A stretch of DNA of 64,000 nt from the NCBI GenBank assembly GCA_016710325.1, contig JADJXK010000002.1, forward strand, positions 4,650,001-4,714,000, read 5' to 3'. Origin of the DNA: Candidatus Leptofilum proximum. Lineage in GTDB: Bacteria; Chloroflexota; Anaerolineae; Promineifilales; Promineifilaceae. Below the pieces are notes generated by a model. It ran no database searches and had not been told where the DNA came from. It was given only the letters and a program-made list of their open reading frames with translations. This document shows, piece by piece, positions 42,436-52,580 of this stretch (position 1 is its first letter; the number at the start of each line of letters is the position of its first letter). The position numbers and the translations under genes were made by a program.

Positions 42436-45400
42436 TTAGTTTGTCCTCAATGCAACTAAATTCCGCAAATCGGCCGTAGACATTTCCGTGAGCCAGTTCT
42501 CGCCACCGCCGATGATACTTTGGGCCAGCGCCTTTTTCTCCTCAATCATGGCGTCAATGCGCTCCTCCAGCGTGCCCAGGCAGACAAATTTGTGCACCAG
42601 CACGTTTTTGGTTTGGCCGATGCGGAAGGCGCGGTCGGTGGCCTGGTCCTCTACGGCCGGATTCCACCAGCGGTCGAAGTGGAAGACGTGGTTGGCGTGG
42701 GTCAGGTTCAAGCCGGTGCCACCCGCTTTGAGCGAGAGCAGAAAGATAGGCGGGCCGTCTTCCCGTTGGAACTGTTCCACCAGTTTGGCCCTCTTCTTGG
42801 CGGGGACGCCGCCGTGCAGGTACAGGGTGGGTACACCAAACCGCTCCTGAATGTAGTTTTGCAGCAGACCGGCCATCTCGGTGAACTGGCTGAAGATGAG
42901 CAGCCGGTCGCCCTCGGCCAAGATTTCGTCCAGCAGGGCGTCGAATCGCTGGAGCTTGCCGGAACGGCCGTTATCCTCCCCCGGTTGGTACGCTTCTGTT
43001 TCGTGCAAATATTGGGCCGGATGGTTGCACACCTGCTTGAGCTGCATCAACATGCTCAGCACCAACCCCTTGCGGGCAATGCCTTCTTCTTCCTGTTCCT
43101 CGATGGCGGCCAGGGCATCCCGCACCACCGCCTCGTACAGCGTGGCCTGTTCTTCACTGAGGTGGCAGTACACCTTCATCTCCTGCTTGTCGGGTAAATC
43201 CTGGATGACGGTGGGATCGGTTTTGACGCGGCGGAGGAGAAACGGCCGTGTCAACTTCCTTAATTTTTGCGCCGCCGCTTCATCGCCGTACTTTTCGATG
43301 GGCAGCGTAAAATCCTGGCGGAACTGCTTGTGCCCGCCCAAAAAGCCAGGGTTCAGGAACTGCATAATCGACCACAGCTCCGACAGCCGGTTTTCTACCG
43401 GGGTGCCGGTCAGCGCCAGGCGAAAATCGGCCGACAGCTTGCGGATGGTTTGCGCCTGCTTGGTGTTGGCGTTTTTGATGTTCTGTGCCTCGTCCAGAGC
43501 CACGGCAAACCAGTCGATTTGCTTCAGTGCGTCACCATCGCGCCGCACCAGGGCATAGCTGGTGAGCACTACGTCCACCTCCTGCGCGGCGGCGATGAGT
43601 GCTTCATCCTGCACCCGGTCGGCCCCCTGATGCACCAGCGCCCGCAGGCCAGGGGTGAACTTTTGCCGCTCCAGCTCCCAGTTGGTCACCACAGACGTGG
43701 GGCAGACGAGCAAAATCGGGCCGGGCAGCCCCTCATTTTCTTCTTTGAGCTGCTGAATGAGGGTGAGCGTCTGAATCGTTTTGCCCAGACCCATGTCGTC
43801 GGCCAGGATAACGCCCATGCCCCAGCGTTGGGCAAAATGCAGCCAGGAGAAGCCGTATTGTTGATACGGCCGTAACTGCGCCTGCAACCCATCCGGCGGG
43901 GGCAGCATGGCCAGCTTCTCATCCCCTTGCAGCCGATTGAGCCAGCTTTGCAGCCAGTCGTCCAGCTCGACGCCTTCTACCTGGAGGCTGTCGTGCCGCT
44001 GATCGTCCCCCGCCAGCCCTAGCTTCATCGCTTCAAACAGGGAGAGCTCGCCTTCCCAATCCTGCTCCTGCCAAAAGCGAATGGCCGCCTCGATTTGCTC
44101 CGGGTCGAGCTGCACCCATTGGCCGCGAATCTGCACCAGTGGCGATTTCAGCGCCACCAGCGCATCAAACTCTTCCCGGCTGAGTTCCGTCTCGCCCAAC
44201 GAAAGCTGCCAGCGGTAACGCACCAGGTTATCCAGCGTCATGTGGCCTTTGCCTACCGCCGCTTGCCCCGTTAATTTTGAGCTACTGCCCAGCTTCAGCC
44301 GTACGCCCAGCCGGGTGCCTGGCTTGTTCCACCAGGGCGGCACCAGCAGGCCAAAACCGGCCCGCTGCAGCTGCGGCGCACATTGGCGCAGGAAGGTGTA
44401 CGCCTCGTCGGTGGTCAGCGCCATGCTGCTGGGGCTGCGCTGCTGCAGGCTGCGCTGGAGCGGCGGGAAAAAGCGGGCCACGTAGCCCAGGCCGGTAAGC
44501 AAACGCTCCTTCGGCTTGTCGAACTGGCGATCGAGCGCCTGCAGGACGCTGCTTTGGCTGCGCCACACTTCGCTGGCGGGCACCAACAGGCTGGCGTCGT
44601 CGCGGGCTTGCAGCAGGTAATGCAGCTGCCAGGCAGCCTCGCCTTGCTTCATCTTTTTGGCCTGCTGCTGGGTGGGCGCCTCCAGCCGCAGCGCCACGCG
44701 GTAATGCTGGTCTCCGGCGATGGTGAGGGCGCGCTCCCAGGCGCGGAAGCTGCTGGCAAAGTGCTGCATTTGCCCGGCGCTGGCCTGGACGGCGGGGTCG
44801 GTGGCAAACAAAGCGCGGAGCCAGGCAGCGGCGGGCTCTCGCCCAGTAGGCAGAAACAATTCCATGCGGTTGGCCCATTGGCGAACGGCCGTATCCACCA
44901 CATAGTTCAAAAAACTGTCCAGGATGGCCCGGGGCGGCAGTGTCTCGTCAGGGTTTGCGGCGTCGGCGCGGCAGATGGCGGGCATGGCGTTGGCCAGTTG
45001 GGCGGCGCGGCGGGCGTCGTCTTCGCCGTCCAGCAGGGGCTGCCAACGGGCCTCGAATTGCAGTCCGTCTTTGCTGCGCCTCTCCACCAGCGTGGGGCGG
45101 ACAAGCTGCCTGGCCAGCAGTTCCAAAATGAAGGAGAAGGTGGTTTGCCAGAAACGGCCGTCCACCCCCAGGCGCACCGTCGGCGGCAGGCTGTTCTGCT
45201 GTAAATAGGTGAGTAAGGCCAGCGTGTGCGTTGGTCCTAACGTCAGCCCGGCGAGGGTCCAGGGCAGGAGTTCGGGAGGGTCATCGTCCCTTTCCCAGCT
45301 GTGGGGCAGGTTTGGGGAAGGGGTGGGGCCAAAGTGGTTGGTCGGCAGCCAGAGCGACAGCACCTCAGCAGGCAAGCTGCCCGCCCAGCCAATCGCTTTG

Positions 45401-45570
45401 AGCAGGCCGCGCAGCTCAGAACTGTCGCTGGAAAACGGGTGGGGCTGGGCCGATTTTTTGCGCCGGTTGCGGTTGGGTTGAGGGGCAAAGGTCGTTTCAG
45501 CCCAGAGGAAGAAACGGCCGTGTTGACCCGGTTGGGTGGGTGTGAGCCAATGAAGGTGCAGAACTTGCAT
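42436..45570 (-). CDS. SNF2-family DEAD/DEAH helicase
   Basis: 1044-residue SWI2/SNF2 ATPase. The N-terminal half is a bacterial-specific region. The motor begins with LRPYQQYGFSWL, Walker A in DDMGLGKTIQTL (about residue 590), Walker B DEAQNIKN (about 690), and LTGTPVENRLSELWS. The C-terminal lobe has FSQFTEMAGLLQNY, LSLKAGGTGLNLT and DRAFRIGQTKNV. It translocates on double-stranded DNA. The GTG at 45576 is passed over in favour of the ATG at 45570, which has an AGGAG site. It follows the TPR gene by nine bases and precedes the SWIM gene by one. It is rich in ACGGCCGT, hence resident. Confidence 0.95.
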   Translation of the reverse strand: MQVLHLHWLTPTQPGQHGRFFLWAETTFAPQPNRNRRKKSAQPHPFSSDSSELRGLLKAIGWAGSLPAEVLSLWLPTNHFGPTPSPNLPHSWERDDDPPELLPWTLAGLTLGPTHTLALLTYLQQNSLPPTVRLGVDGRFWQTTFSFILELLARQLVRPTLVERRSKDGLQFEARWQPLLDGEDDARRAAQLANAMPAICRADAANPDETLPPRAILDSFLNYVVDTAVRQWANRMELFLPTGREPAAAWLRALFATDPAVQASAGQMQHFASSFRAWERALTIAGDQHYRVALRLEAPTQQQAKKMKQGEAAWQLHYLLQARDDASLLVPASEVWRSQSSVLQALDRQFDKPKERLLTGLGYVARFFPPLQRSLQQRSPSSMALTTDEAYTFLRQCAPQLQRAGFGLLVPPWWNKPGTRLGVRLKLGSSSKLTGQAAVGKGHMTLDNLVRYRWQLSLGETELSREEFDALVALKSPLVQIRGQWVQLDPEQIEAAIRFWQEQDWEGELSLFEAMKLGLAGDDQRHDSLQVEGVELDDWLQSWLNRLQGDEKLAMLPPPDGLQAQLRPYQQYGFSWLHFAQRWGMGVILADDMGLGKTIQTLTLIQQLKEENEGLPGPILLVCPTSVVTNWELERQKFTPGLRALVHQGADRVQDEALIAAAQEVDVVLTSYALVRRDGDALKQIDWFAVALDEAQNIKNANTKQAQTIRKLSADFRLALTGTPVENRLSELWSIMQFLNPGFLGGHKQFRQDFTLPIEKYGDEAAAQKLRKLTRPFLLRRVKTDPTVIQDLPDKQEMKVYCHLSEEQATLYEAVVRDALAAIEEQEEEGIARKGLVLSMLMQLKQVCNHPAQYLHETEAYQPGEDNGRSGKLQRFDALLDEILAEGDRLLIFSQFTEMAGLLQNYIQERFGVPTLYLHGGVPAKKRAKLVEQFQREDGPPIFLLSLKAGGTGLNLTHANHVFHFDRWWNPAVEDQATDRAFRIGQTKNVLVHKFVCLGTLEERIDAMIEEKKALAQSIIGGGENWLTEMSTADLRNLVALRTN

Positions 45571-45579
45571 CTTCACTCC

Positions 45580-47595
45580 TTAGCGGCGGTTACGGCCACG
45601 GCCGATTAAATTTTGTAATCCTGCCAGCAGTTGGCCTGGACCATCAATCCTCATTGCCCACTCTGTAATCTCGGGATTGTCCTCTTCAACTTGCTGCCAC
45701 ATTTTCAGCCAGGCGCGGGCGGATTCTGGCTGGTTATTGGCTAGCGCAAGGTCCATTTGCGCCCGCGCCAAAGCCCGAAATTCACTGATATGCAGCCTGG
45801 GTAACATAAGCATGGGCTTCAGCAAATCCCGTGCTTCCTCAATGCGCTTTTCCTGAATTTTCATTCGGGCCAGGGCAACACGAGCAAAAAGATAATCGGG
45901 AAAGCGTTCATGCGTTTCTTCTACCAACTTTCGTGCTTCCTGTCGCCGCCCCTGTTTTTCATAAACCACCGCTAACTGGTTATAAGCGCTGTAGAATTCA
46001 GGTGCTTCCGCAATGATCTCATGCAGTAGTGGTTCAGCTTCTACCACTTTATCCTCCATCAGCAACTCATAGGTCACTTCATATTTGTCCAGAATCGCCT
46101 CGGAAACCCCTTCAACCAACTCCGGCTCGTTCGTGATTTCGAACCCCAACATAAAGAGTTCCGTTTGTCGGCCATTGATCCACATAGGCACCTGTTTGTC
46201 TTCCGGCAGCATGGCAGGATGATGTTGACTGATGAACTGAATGGCTTCCAGGCGCAGGTCGTCGCTGCCATGTGGGCTTTGGGCAAAGTCATACAGCAGT
46301 TGGAGCAGTTCAGGGGTTTCAACAACACGGATAAAGTGCAATACAAATTCGCGGGCCTGGCGATTGCCACGTTCCAGGATGTGGGGAAACAGCTGGGTGA
46401 GATACGGCCGTTCCGCCAACAGCGAAGTCATGGCCCGTTCAACCCCCTTTTTCCCCATCCGCTGGACATTTCTCCCCAGGTGCCGCTCCATCAGCTGCCT
46501 GAAGTCTTGCGGGAACCAGTAATGGAATGGCCAATACCAGGCAATCGTGCGCTTACCTACAGGCAGCCGTTTCTCAGCCAGACTTTGTTGGGCCATTTCA
46601 AGTGAAGGTTGTTGTTTAACAGCCTGCTGCCACAACTGCCAAGCCGTTTTTTCATTTCCCAGGCGGTATGAGGCCACAGCCGCCAGATGCAACAAAACTG
46701 GATTAAGATCAGCAGCTTTTGCTTTGGCCTTCTCATAAACCGCCCATACCTTTTCATCATCACCCAAAAACGCAAACGCTTCAGCCTGTTTCATTTCAAC
46801 ATCGGGAGTGTCACTCTCAATTTGCTGCAGCTGCTGGGCATAAGCCTGGGCCGGGTCAAACTGCGCTGTCAAAAAATGGTACCGCACCAGGTTGCCCAAA
46901 GCGTGGAAATTTTCTGGGTCCTGGTCCAGCACTTTTTGTGCCGTGGCAATAGCCTGATCGACATTCCCCAGCATGAACTGCGAAAGACTCAGGTTGTTGA
47001 GAATTGGCAGCATGGTAGGGATTTTTTCCAGAAGCTGTTCTGCTACACCTATGGCTTCTGCCGCGTGCCCTGCTTCAGTTAAAAATCGGACGCGGTCGTG
47101 CATTATCCTAAGCTCAAATTTCTCTTCTCTGTTGAACCCAGTGTCTCCCATGGTTTCTTCAATTTCCTGCCATAGGAGCGGTTCGGCCGTTTCAACAAGA
47201 GAACGAACCTGCTCTTTAAGCTCAGAATCAGGATGCTGTATCAGCAATTCGTGGGCGTACTGCCAGGCCAGCGCGGGCTGGAGCAGTTGAATAAAGGCAA
47301 AAACCAGGTTGTTTAACGTTTCTTCCCGGTCTTCTCCACGTTCCAGGGGCAGCAGCTGTTCGCTGTAATAGGCAAAGGTGTGCCAGTCTTGCATTGCTGA
47401 ACTCACCTCTAGCAAGGCGTACAGTACTGCTTTGCTACGGGGTTGCTGGTCGGCTAAATGTAAAAGCTGGTTTCGGGCAGAGGTGGTGTTCCCGTCTTCG
47501 AATAGTTCCATAGCGGCTGACAACTCACGCATCATTTTGGGTGACGGCCGTTTGGATGAACGTTGATTTTTTCGTTGTTTTTTTCGTTTAGACAT
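45580..47595 (-). CDS. TPR-repeat protein
   Basis: 671-residue soluble protein with a very basic start (MSKRKKQRKNQRSSKR) and many helix-turn-helix TPR-like units. Examples are residues about 30-130, 190-300 (ATAQKVLDQDPENFHALGNL) and 525-650 (SAYNQLAVVYEKQGRRQEARK). No enzyme motif was seen. It is the first gene of the TPR - SNF2 - SWIM operon, so it may be an adaptor for the helicase. The 3' end and the helicase start are nine bases apart. Confidence 0.85.
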   Translation of the reverse strand: MSKRKKQRKNQRSSKRPSPKMMRELSAAMELFEDGNTTSARNQLLHLADQQPRSKAVLYALLEVSSAMQDWHTFAYYSEQLLPLERGEDREETLNNLVFAFIQLLQPALAWQYAHELLIQHPDSELKEQVRSLVETAEPLLWQEIEETMGDTGFNREEKFELRIMHDRVRFLTEAGHAAEAIGVAEQLLEKIPTMLPILNNLSLSQFMLGNVDQAIATAQKVLDQDPENFHALGNLVRYHFLTAQFDPAQAYAQQLQQIESDTPDVEMKQAEAFAFLGDDEKVWAVYEKAKAKAADLNPVLLHLAAVASYRLGNEKTAWQLWQQAVKQQPSLEMAQQSLAEKRLPVGKRTIAWYWPFHYWFPQDFRQLMERHLGRNVQRMGKKGVERAMTSLLAERPYLTQLFPHILERGNRQAREFVLHFIRVVETPELLQLLYDFAQSPHGSDDLRLEAIQFISQHHPAMLPEDKQVPMWINGRQTELFMLGFEITNEPELVEGVSEAILDKYEVTYELLMEDKVVEAEPLLHEIIAEAPEFYSAYNQLAVVYEKQGRRQEARKLVEETHERFPDYLFARVALARMKIQEKRIEEARDLLKPMLMLPRLHISEFRALARAQMDLALANNQPESARAWLKMWQQVEEDNPEITEWAMRIDGPGQLLAGLQNLIGRGRNRR

Positions 47596-47790
47596 ATCTG
47601 CTGCTTGCTTTCTTCTTCACTTTTGTTTTAACGCTTGTGGTAGGGCTGAAATAACTTTGTGATCAACATGTGTACCTACATTTTAGGCATAGAAGAGATT
47701 ATGATGCAAACTGCATTGAACGAGCAAGTCGTTAAGTGAGGCGTCAAATTATTGGCATTGCTGGCTTGAAGTGGAGATTGCCAAGGGTCA

Positions 47791-48021
47791 TTAACACAAT
47801 ACAGTGAGTAAATCGTCTAGCAAGGAAGTGTGGACAACATCCCAACCAAAGTAGGGGCTGGGTTGCAGCCGGAAGAGAGATTCAACCTGGTTTTGCTCAT
47901 TGTCAAGGTGCCAGGTGATAACGGCCGTTACCATTCCTTCATCATCTGCGACTTATGTGGTTATTGGCTCCACAAGGTAGTACTCTTCAAGATGATGGAT
48001 AATTCGTGTCTGCTCAGTTGA
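47791..48021 (-). pseudogene. Small decayed gene of unknown family
   Basis: Reading the minus strand gives TRIIHHLEEYYLVEPITT, an in-frame stop (47953-47955), then VADDEGMVTAVITWHLDN and a plausible end VVHTSLLDDLLTVLC. Composition is protein-like and the ACGGCCGT copy is read as T-A-V, as in resident genes. The plus-strand frame here is poorer. It is probably a small resident gene that has gained a stop codon. Confidence 0.45.
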
Positions 48022-48357
48022 CTAATATAGTGAAGTAATCCGGCTGATTCGGTAAAATTTCAGCTTTCGCCAACGAATCATACCGAATCAGCTTATGAAG
48101 TTCAACTAACTCCGCTCGAATGTCTCGTATTCCTGCTTCTCTGTCTGACAACATACATCTGGACCAAACATGGCCGTCGCATTCGTCGGCGACGTGGGCC
48201 GCGCTCCCTCAAGTCCAAATCGCCTGAAGATTGTCCATTGTGTAGCCGAGACAATTGCTTTCTGCCGCACCGACCCAAGCCGGAAGTCGTGCCATGGTCG
48301 GAACGGAAGGGTCCAAGGGGTCGTCCCAAACCCATTGATACCAGCGGCCATGCATGC

Positions 48358-48993
48358 CTTAATTAATCAGATTAAACCACTGCCTCTGGCAGTGGAAAAA
48401 GTAATGGTTCCACCAGTGTATTGATTGTGACGAGTAGTATCTATCTACCTAGAAGGTGCGAAACTAATAGGAGATAGACAATGACTACTCGTCAATTCAA
48501 GAAGTTAGCCCACTCGTTGTATGAGTGCAAGTATCACATCGTATTCTGTCCAAAGTATCGGTACAAAATCCTGCAGAAGGAAGTGGCAACGTATCTCAAA
48601 GAGCAGATCTACCAACTGTGCAGTCAAAAAGATGGCGTCGAAGTATTGGAAGTGAACATTCAAGAAGACCATATCCATCTAGTGGTGTCCCTGCCACCCA
48701 AGTATGCGGTATCGGAATTCATGGGATTCCTGAAAGGTAAACTGGCCCTGCGAACCTTTGACCGATTTGCGCAATTGCGGAAACGGTACTGGGGACAACA
48801 CCTTTGGTCACGAGGGTATTGTGTCAGTACCATTGGTTTGGATGAGGAACGCATCCGCAAGTATGTAAGGTGGCAACACAAGAAAGAGAGCGACGCGGAA
48901 GCCACACAAGGTAAGTTGTTTGACTAGGTAAGCACCATCGCACCTTCTAGGTGCATTATTTCAAGCCACCACCTTTGGTGGTGGTAATTGACC
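48358..48993 (+). mobile_element. IS200/IS605-type element, tnpA only
   Basis: An element of about 636 bases bounded by imperfect terminal hairpins: CCACTGCC/GGCAGTGG at 48377-48395 on the left and CCACCACC/GGTGGTGG at 48966-48984 on the right. A subterminal 14-base inverted pair lies at 48447-48460 and 48939-48952. There is no target duplication and no tnpB, which fits an IS200-type single-gene element. It sits inside the IS1-like pseudogene. Exact ends are inferred from the restored host reading frame and may be off by a few bases. Confidence 0.8.
48481..48927 (+). CDS. tnpA: IS200/IS605 family Y1 transposase TnpA
   Basis: 148-residue HUH transposase that moves single-stranded DNA. It begins with the family's YECKYHIVFCPKYR motif. 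The HUH pair is in QEDHIHLVVS and the catalytic tyrosine is in WSRGYCVSTIG. The length is the usual full size, so the protein is probably functional. A GGAGA site stands six bases before the ATG. The element's hairpin ends would be its substrates. Confidence 0.93.
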   Translation: MTTRQFKKLAHSLYECKYHIVFCPKYRYKILQKEVATYLKEQIYQLCSQKDGVEVLEVNIQEDHIHLVVSLPPKYAVSEFMGFLKGKLALRTFDRFAQLRKRYWGQHLWSRGYCVSTIGLDEERIRKYVRWQHKKESDAEATQGKLFD

Positions 48994-50026
48994 CATTGTG
49001 TGATTACATCGCTGTGGCTGATTCAGAGATTCATGCCCTGGTGAGCAACGGCCGCCGGGGCCAGCAACAGATGCTCGACTATTTGAAGTGCCAATCCTGC
49101 GGCGGTTGTCGAACCAGTCGCTATGGTACCCCTTTGTATTGGCTGAAAACACCACTTTCTCGTATCGCTATGGTCATGACTGCAATGTCCGAAGGTGTTG
49201 ATATCTCAGCCGCCAGGCATATCTTTGGCCATCACCAGACCACCATTACCCACTGGATCGAACGATGTGGTCGCCACAGCGAACGCTTGCATGAGCGATT
49301 GTTTCACCGGGCACTGACGAATGGACATCTGCAACTGGATGAGTTAGTGACCAAAGTGAAACAAGATACCGAATGCATTTGGATCTGGACAGCGGTCGCA
49401 GCAAGAAGCAAGCTCATTCTGGCACTCCATATTGGTCGTCGCTCATCGGACGATGCCCATCGGCTCCTCCATCAAGTGTGGCAGCGCCTGGTTCCCGATA
49501 CCTTGCCCATTTTACCAGCGACGGGCTCAACCAATATTTTTATGGCATCGCGACTCACTTCGGTTTTTGGGATAAGCCAAAACGTGCCCGAAAATTTCAT
49601 TGGTTTCCGGACGTACGTTTGCAATATGCTCAACTGCGTAAACGTCGTCAAGGCTGGCGGGTCACTTTCCTCTACAGCATTGTTTGCCTGGGCAGTCGTC
49701 AGCTTATTCACGCTGGCTTGAAGGCCTTGTCTTTGAGCGGCATTGTGTAAAACGGCTTTTGTTGAGAGAGCGGCTTTACCCCGGATGAAATCGTGGAGAA
49801 ACTGAGATCAGAAACGACAAGAGGTACAAGCGATGAAACTTGTACCTCCTGTGCCCAGAGCGGGAGCGACGGGTTTGGAGGCAACATTGGGCACAGGTGT
49901 GTGGTTTGGGCATCACATGCCGATCATTATCGAATCATCAGCGAAATTCTAGGAAAGCTCATAGTGATGTAAATATGGTATACTGTTCTAGTTGAACTAT
50001 CTTCTAAACTTTAGAGGGCAGAACCT

Positions 50027-50344
50027 ATGATGTGGTCAGCAGACTGGACTTTTACTCACTTAACCAAATTGCATAAACAGCAACCCAAGCTGGTTGATAC
50101 TGCGCTGCAGGGAATGCTTGAAAATAATCCAGACCTGGCCTGGTCACTGGTTATCAGTGCTTATCTGGATGAGGAAATCAATCTGGGTAAAGCGGCCGAA
50201 ATGCTGGGGATGCATGAACTTGAACTGCGTGACCGCTTCATAGAGTTGGGCATTCCTCTGCGAATAGGCCCTGCTGACAAAGCCGAAGCGCGGGCTGAAG
50301 CGCAGGCGTTAAGTTCCTGGTTCTCTCAAGAAGATAGTGCCTAG
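50027..50344 (+). CDS. UPF0175-family antitoxin
   Basis: 105-residue small protein of the UPF0175 type, the usual partner of DUF3368 toxins. The diagnostic helix is LVISAYLDEEINLGKAAEML followed by LRDRFIELGIPL. The protein would bind the toxin and its own promoter. A TATACT box and GAGGGCAG site lie just upstream. The toxin starts five bases after its stop. Confidence 0.82.
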   Translation: MMWSADWTFTHLTKLHKQQPKLVDTALQGMLENNPDLAWSLVISAYLDEEINLGKAAEMLGMHELELRDRFIELGIPLRIGPADKAEARAEAQALSSWFSQEDSA

Positions 50345-50349
50345 CTCCC

Positions 50350-50820
50350 ATGATGCTTCTGCTAGACAATACAGTTCTTTCCAACTTTGCGTTAGTGGGT
50401 CGCATCGAATTACTGACCATCGCATTGGGAAGTCAGGTTGCAACCACACCGCAGGTGGTTGATGAGTTTAATGGTGGGGTTGCTAGAGGTCGTGTGCCAG
50501 AAGCCAGGTTGGATTGGCTTGAAGTTATCAACTTGGAAGGTAAAGAAGAAACGGTATTCCAGGAAATGTTGATGCGCGTGAACGCCGGTGAAGCTGCTTG
50601 TCTGGCTGTGGCTTCTCAACGAAACGGCCGTATCCTCACGGATGATCGAGATGCCCGTAAACTGGCGGCCCAATTGAAAATCCCTATGAGTGGCACATTA
50701 GGTATTTTGCTTCGCCTGGTTCAAATTGAGACGTTGACGCTATTAGAAGCGAATGAAATGCTGGGCCAAATGATCAGCAATGGGTATCGATCGCCCGTAC
50801 AGAAATTGGAAGAACTGTGA
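50350..50820 (+). CDS. DUF3368 PIN-like toxin
   Basis: 156-residue PIN-fold ribonuclease-like toxin. It opens with LLLDNTVLSNFALVGR (acidic metal residue in the first strand), has the TPQVVDEFNGG segment, GEAACLAVASQRNGRILTDD with further acidic residues, and GTLGILLRLVQ, a typical DUF3368 ending. With the UPF0175 gene upstream it forms a type II toxin-antitoxin pair. It carries one ACGGCCGT, so it may be a long-term resident. A second ATG three bases on is possible. Confidence 0.85.
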   Translation: MMLLLDNTVLSNFALVGRIELLTIALGSQVATTPQVVDEFNGGVARGRVPEARLDWLEVINLEGKEETVFQEMLMRVNAGEAACLAVASQRNGRILTDDRDARKLAAQLKIPMSGTLGILLRLVQIETLTLLEANEMLGQMISNGYRSPVQKLEEL

Positions 50821-50950
50821 CAAAATAAGTTTGCTCCCATCTTTACTTTCGGGTAACTGCCTGCCCCAATGGGGCAAAGCGAACAGTCCAAAGCCAAGCT
50901 TTGGCTGAAAGAACTTTAACAATGTGGGCAAAATAGCGCCAAATACGGTT

Positions 50951-52259
50951 TCAGAGAACCCGTTGCTGTCGTTTCTGGCGTCGATGGGCCACAATTCCCT
51001 TGGGTAAATGGGCCGTAACAGACTGCTTTTCTCGAAGTCGCTCAGAAAAAGGATATTCAGTCGGAAAAACTGCCCTAGCCAGCACCCGCCGCAACCGCCC
51101 TGAGGTGCGTTTTGGCTGCCTGTCCCAAAATCCGGTGGGCATCGCAGGTAACACTGCCGCCAGGTAGGTGATGATGTTGGCTACCAACAAGGCTAACTCT
51201 GGCAGGCGGAGAACACAGACAGGGGGAAAAAACGAATTGGCGGTGCAATCCCAACATCTGCTTGGCAACCAGTGGCGGCTGTTCAACAGGCCAGCGGTCT
51301 AGGTAAAGGCGATAGACCGTTTCCGCCTGTGCCTCCAGGTTTGTGCCCAAGACCATTGGCTTGTCATACAACGGGTCATGGAAGACCCAAATGGTAAAGG
51401 TGTCGCCAGCATCGGCCACTTTCTGGTCCGCACGTATCAGGCCATGCCAGCCTTGCACCTGAATCGTGCGCCCTTGAAATTGAAATTGGTTGCACTCATC
51501 AGGTAGCGTCGCCTTAATCTTGCGCTCTAGTCGTTGCCGTGGCAACGGACGCACTTTCACCCCATATTCAGCGGGCCGACCGCGCTTTTGTGGCGGTGGC
51601 AGGTAGTTTCGGCGTCCGGTCACGTTCAGGGCCAGACGGATGACGTACCGGGGAATAGCGGCTGTCTGCACTTCTGCCAATTCCACACCGGCGTCATGGA
51701 CCCAAACCTCCTTTTCTGCCAGATAGGTGGCTACCTGACGCAAATTAGCCGCCTTGAGGTCGGCTTCACTCATCTCTAGCCGCTTGACCCGAATAATCCG
51801 CTTGAGTAAAGGTATCCGCTGCCCATCCACCTGGCCTACCTGCGTGATGACGCCGAAGCCGACGCCTTTGATGGCCCGGTTGGCCAGACGGTAAAAGAAC
51901 TTACCAGCCCAACCCTTGAGTTGCGGTCGCCAGAATGCCGTGATGTCTACCGCCAATGGCTGGTAGCCAGCATATTCACGAGGCTGCCAACGACCTTCTC
52001 TCAGGACAATCGCTCGCCATCGCCCCACCAGTTCGCTGATGGACCAAACGCCATAGCGCAGCGCTGACCAACTCCGCCTGACCTTGCCTGGCGTGAAACC
52101 AGATTCAACTAACGCACTGTGAACAGCGCCGCGGCTTTTGAGAAAAGAACCGTTGGCCATGGCCCACATTAATTGTAAAAGTGCCAGGTTCGTGCCTACG
52201 GGCAGAACTTTTACGATTTCTTCCAGAACTTGTATAGTACGGGTGATGGCGATTGACAT
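50951..52259 (-). pseudogene. DDE transposase, frameshifted near the C-terminus
   Basis: The main frame (52259 to about 51230) has VDITAFWRPQLKGW (first Asp), a long insertion with YVIRLALNVTGRRNYL and LYLDRWPVEQPPLVAKQM, the usual end region of IS4-like DDE transposases. The reading then has to shift by one base, continuing as LRLPELALLVANIITYL and PTGFWDRQPKRTSGRLR before decaying. A single frame break makes it inactive. Terminal inverted repeats were not found. Confidence 0.72.
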
Positions 52260-52441
52260 ATGTCCTCCTTGCAGTTTGTGTCGCTACTACCTGCAATTAT
52301 GGACATGTTGGTCGCCATCAGCACCTATGACTTACCGGAAAGTAAAGCACATCATATTTCTTGCAAAACTTGGGTTTCTTTACCATATAATACGGGGCTC
52401 TCTCCCCCGTATATAAATTGCCCTGAAACCTATAAAACAAA

Positions 52442-52470
52442 AAGAACCCTCAAGTATTTTGAGAGTTCTT
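52442..52470 (-). terminator. Rho-independent terminator hairpin
   Basis: AAGAACCCTCAA pairs with TTGAGAGTTCTT across a short loop, and on the minus strand the hairpin is followed by a T-rich tract. It terminates a minus-strand transcript that no longer has an intact gene. Confidence 0.6.
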
Positions 52471-52580
52471 TGTCCTATAAAAATATACTACAGGCTCGTG
52501 CCCGACGGGATTCGCCCACTCACGTGTATAATTGTGGTTTTCTTGCCAAAGTATATTGCTCACAATCAATTGGCAAAAAC
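52442..52580. repeat. Dispersed repeat of about 130 bp, copy A
   Basis: Similar to 55426-55566: both have a terminator-like hairpin, then a core with CGGGATTCG and CACTxACGTGTA, then a stretch with CCAAGTAT or CAAAGTAT. Identity is roughly 60-70% by eye. The CGAATCCCG core on the minus strand recalls a tRNA T-arm end, but the loop is too short for a real tRNA. Confidence 0.5.

Larger units (their letters stand above)
48075..49940 (+). pseudogene. Zinc-ribbon DDE transposase (IS1-like), interrupted and frameshifted
   Basis: Left part: a hydrophobic start (LECLVFLLLCLTTYIW), then a zinc-ribbon region with CPLCSRDNCFLP and GPRGRPKP, cut after GHACP. Right part after the IS200-like element: LCDYIAVADSEIHALVSNGR, CQSCGG, a helix with ITHWIERCGRHSERL and the catalytic region HLQLDELVTKV. 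The frame breaks again near 49500 and continues as TSDGLNQYFYGIATHFGFW. Removing the insertion would restore CPLCDY across the junction. The tail beyond 49750 is also disrupted. Confidence 0.7.

Noticed and set aside
47830..48021. Plus-strand ORF MDNIPTKVGAGLQPEERF
   Set aside because: It is antisense to a more protein-like minus-strand frame and has no ribosome binding site.
52490..52530. tRNA gene on the minus strand
   Set aside because: Only a T-arm-like core (GGGCGAATCCC) is present; the loop is too short and no anticodon or D arm can be folded.
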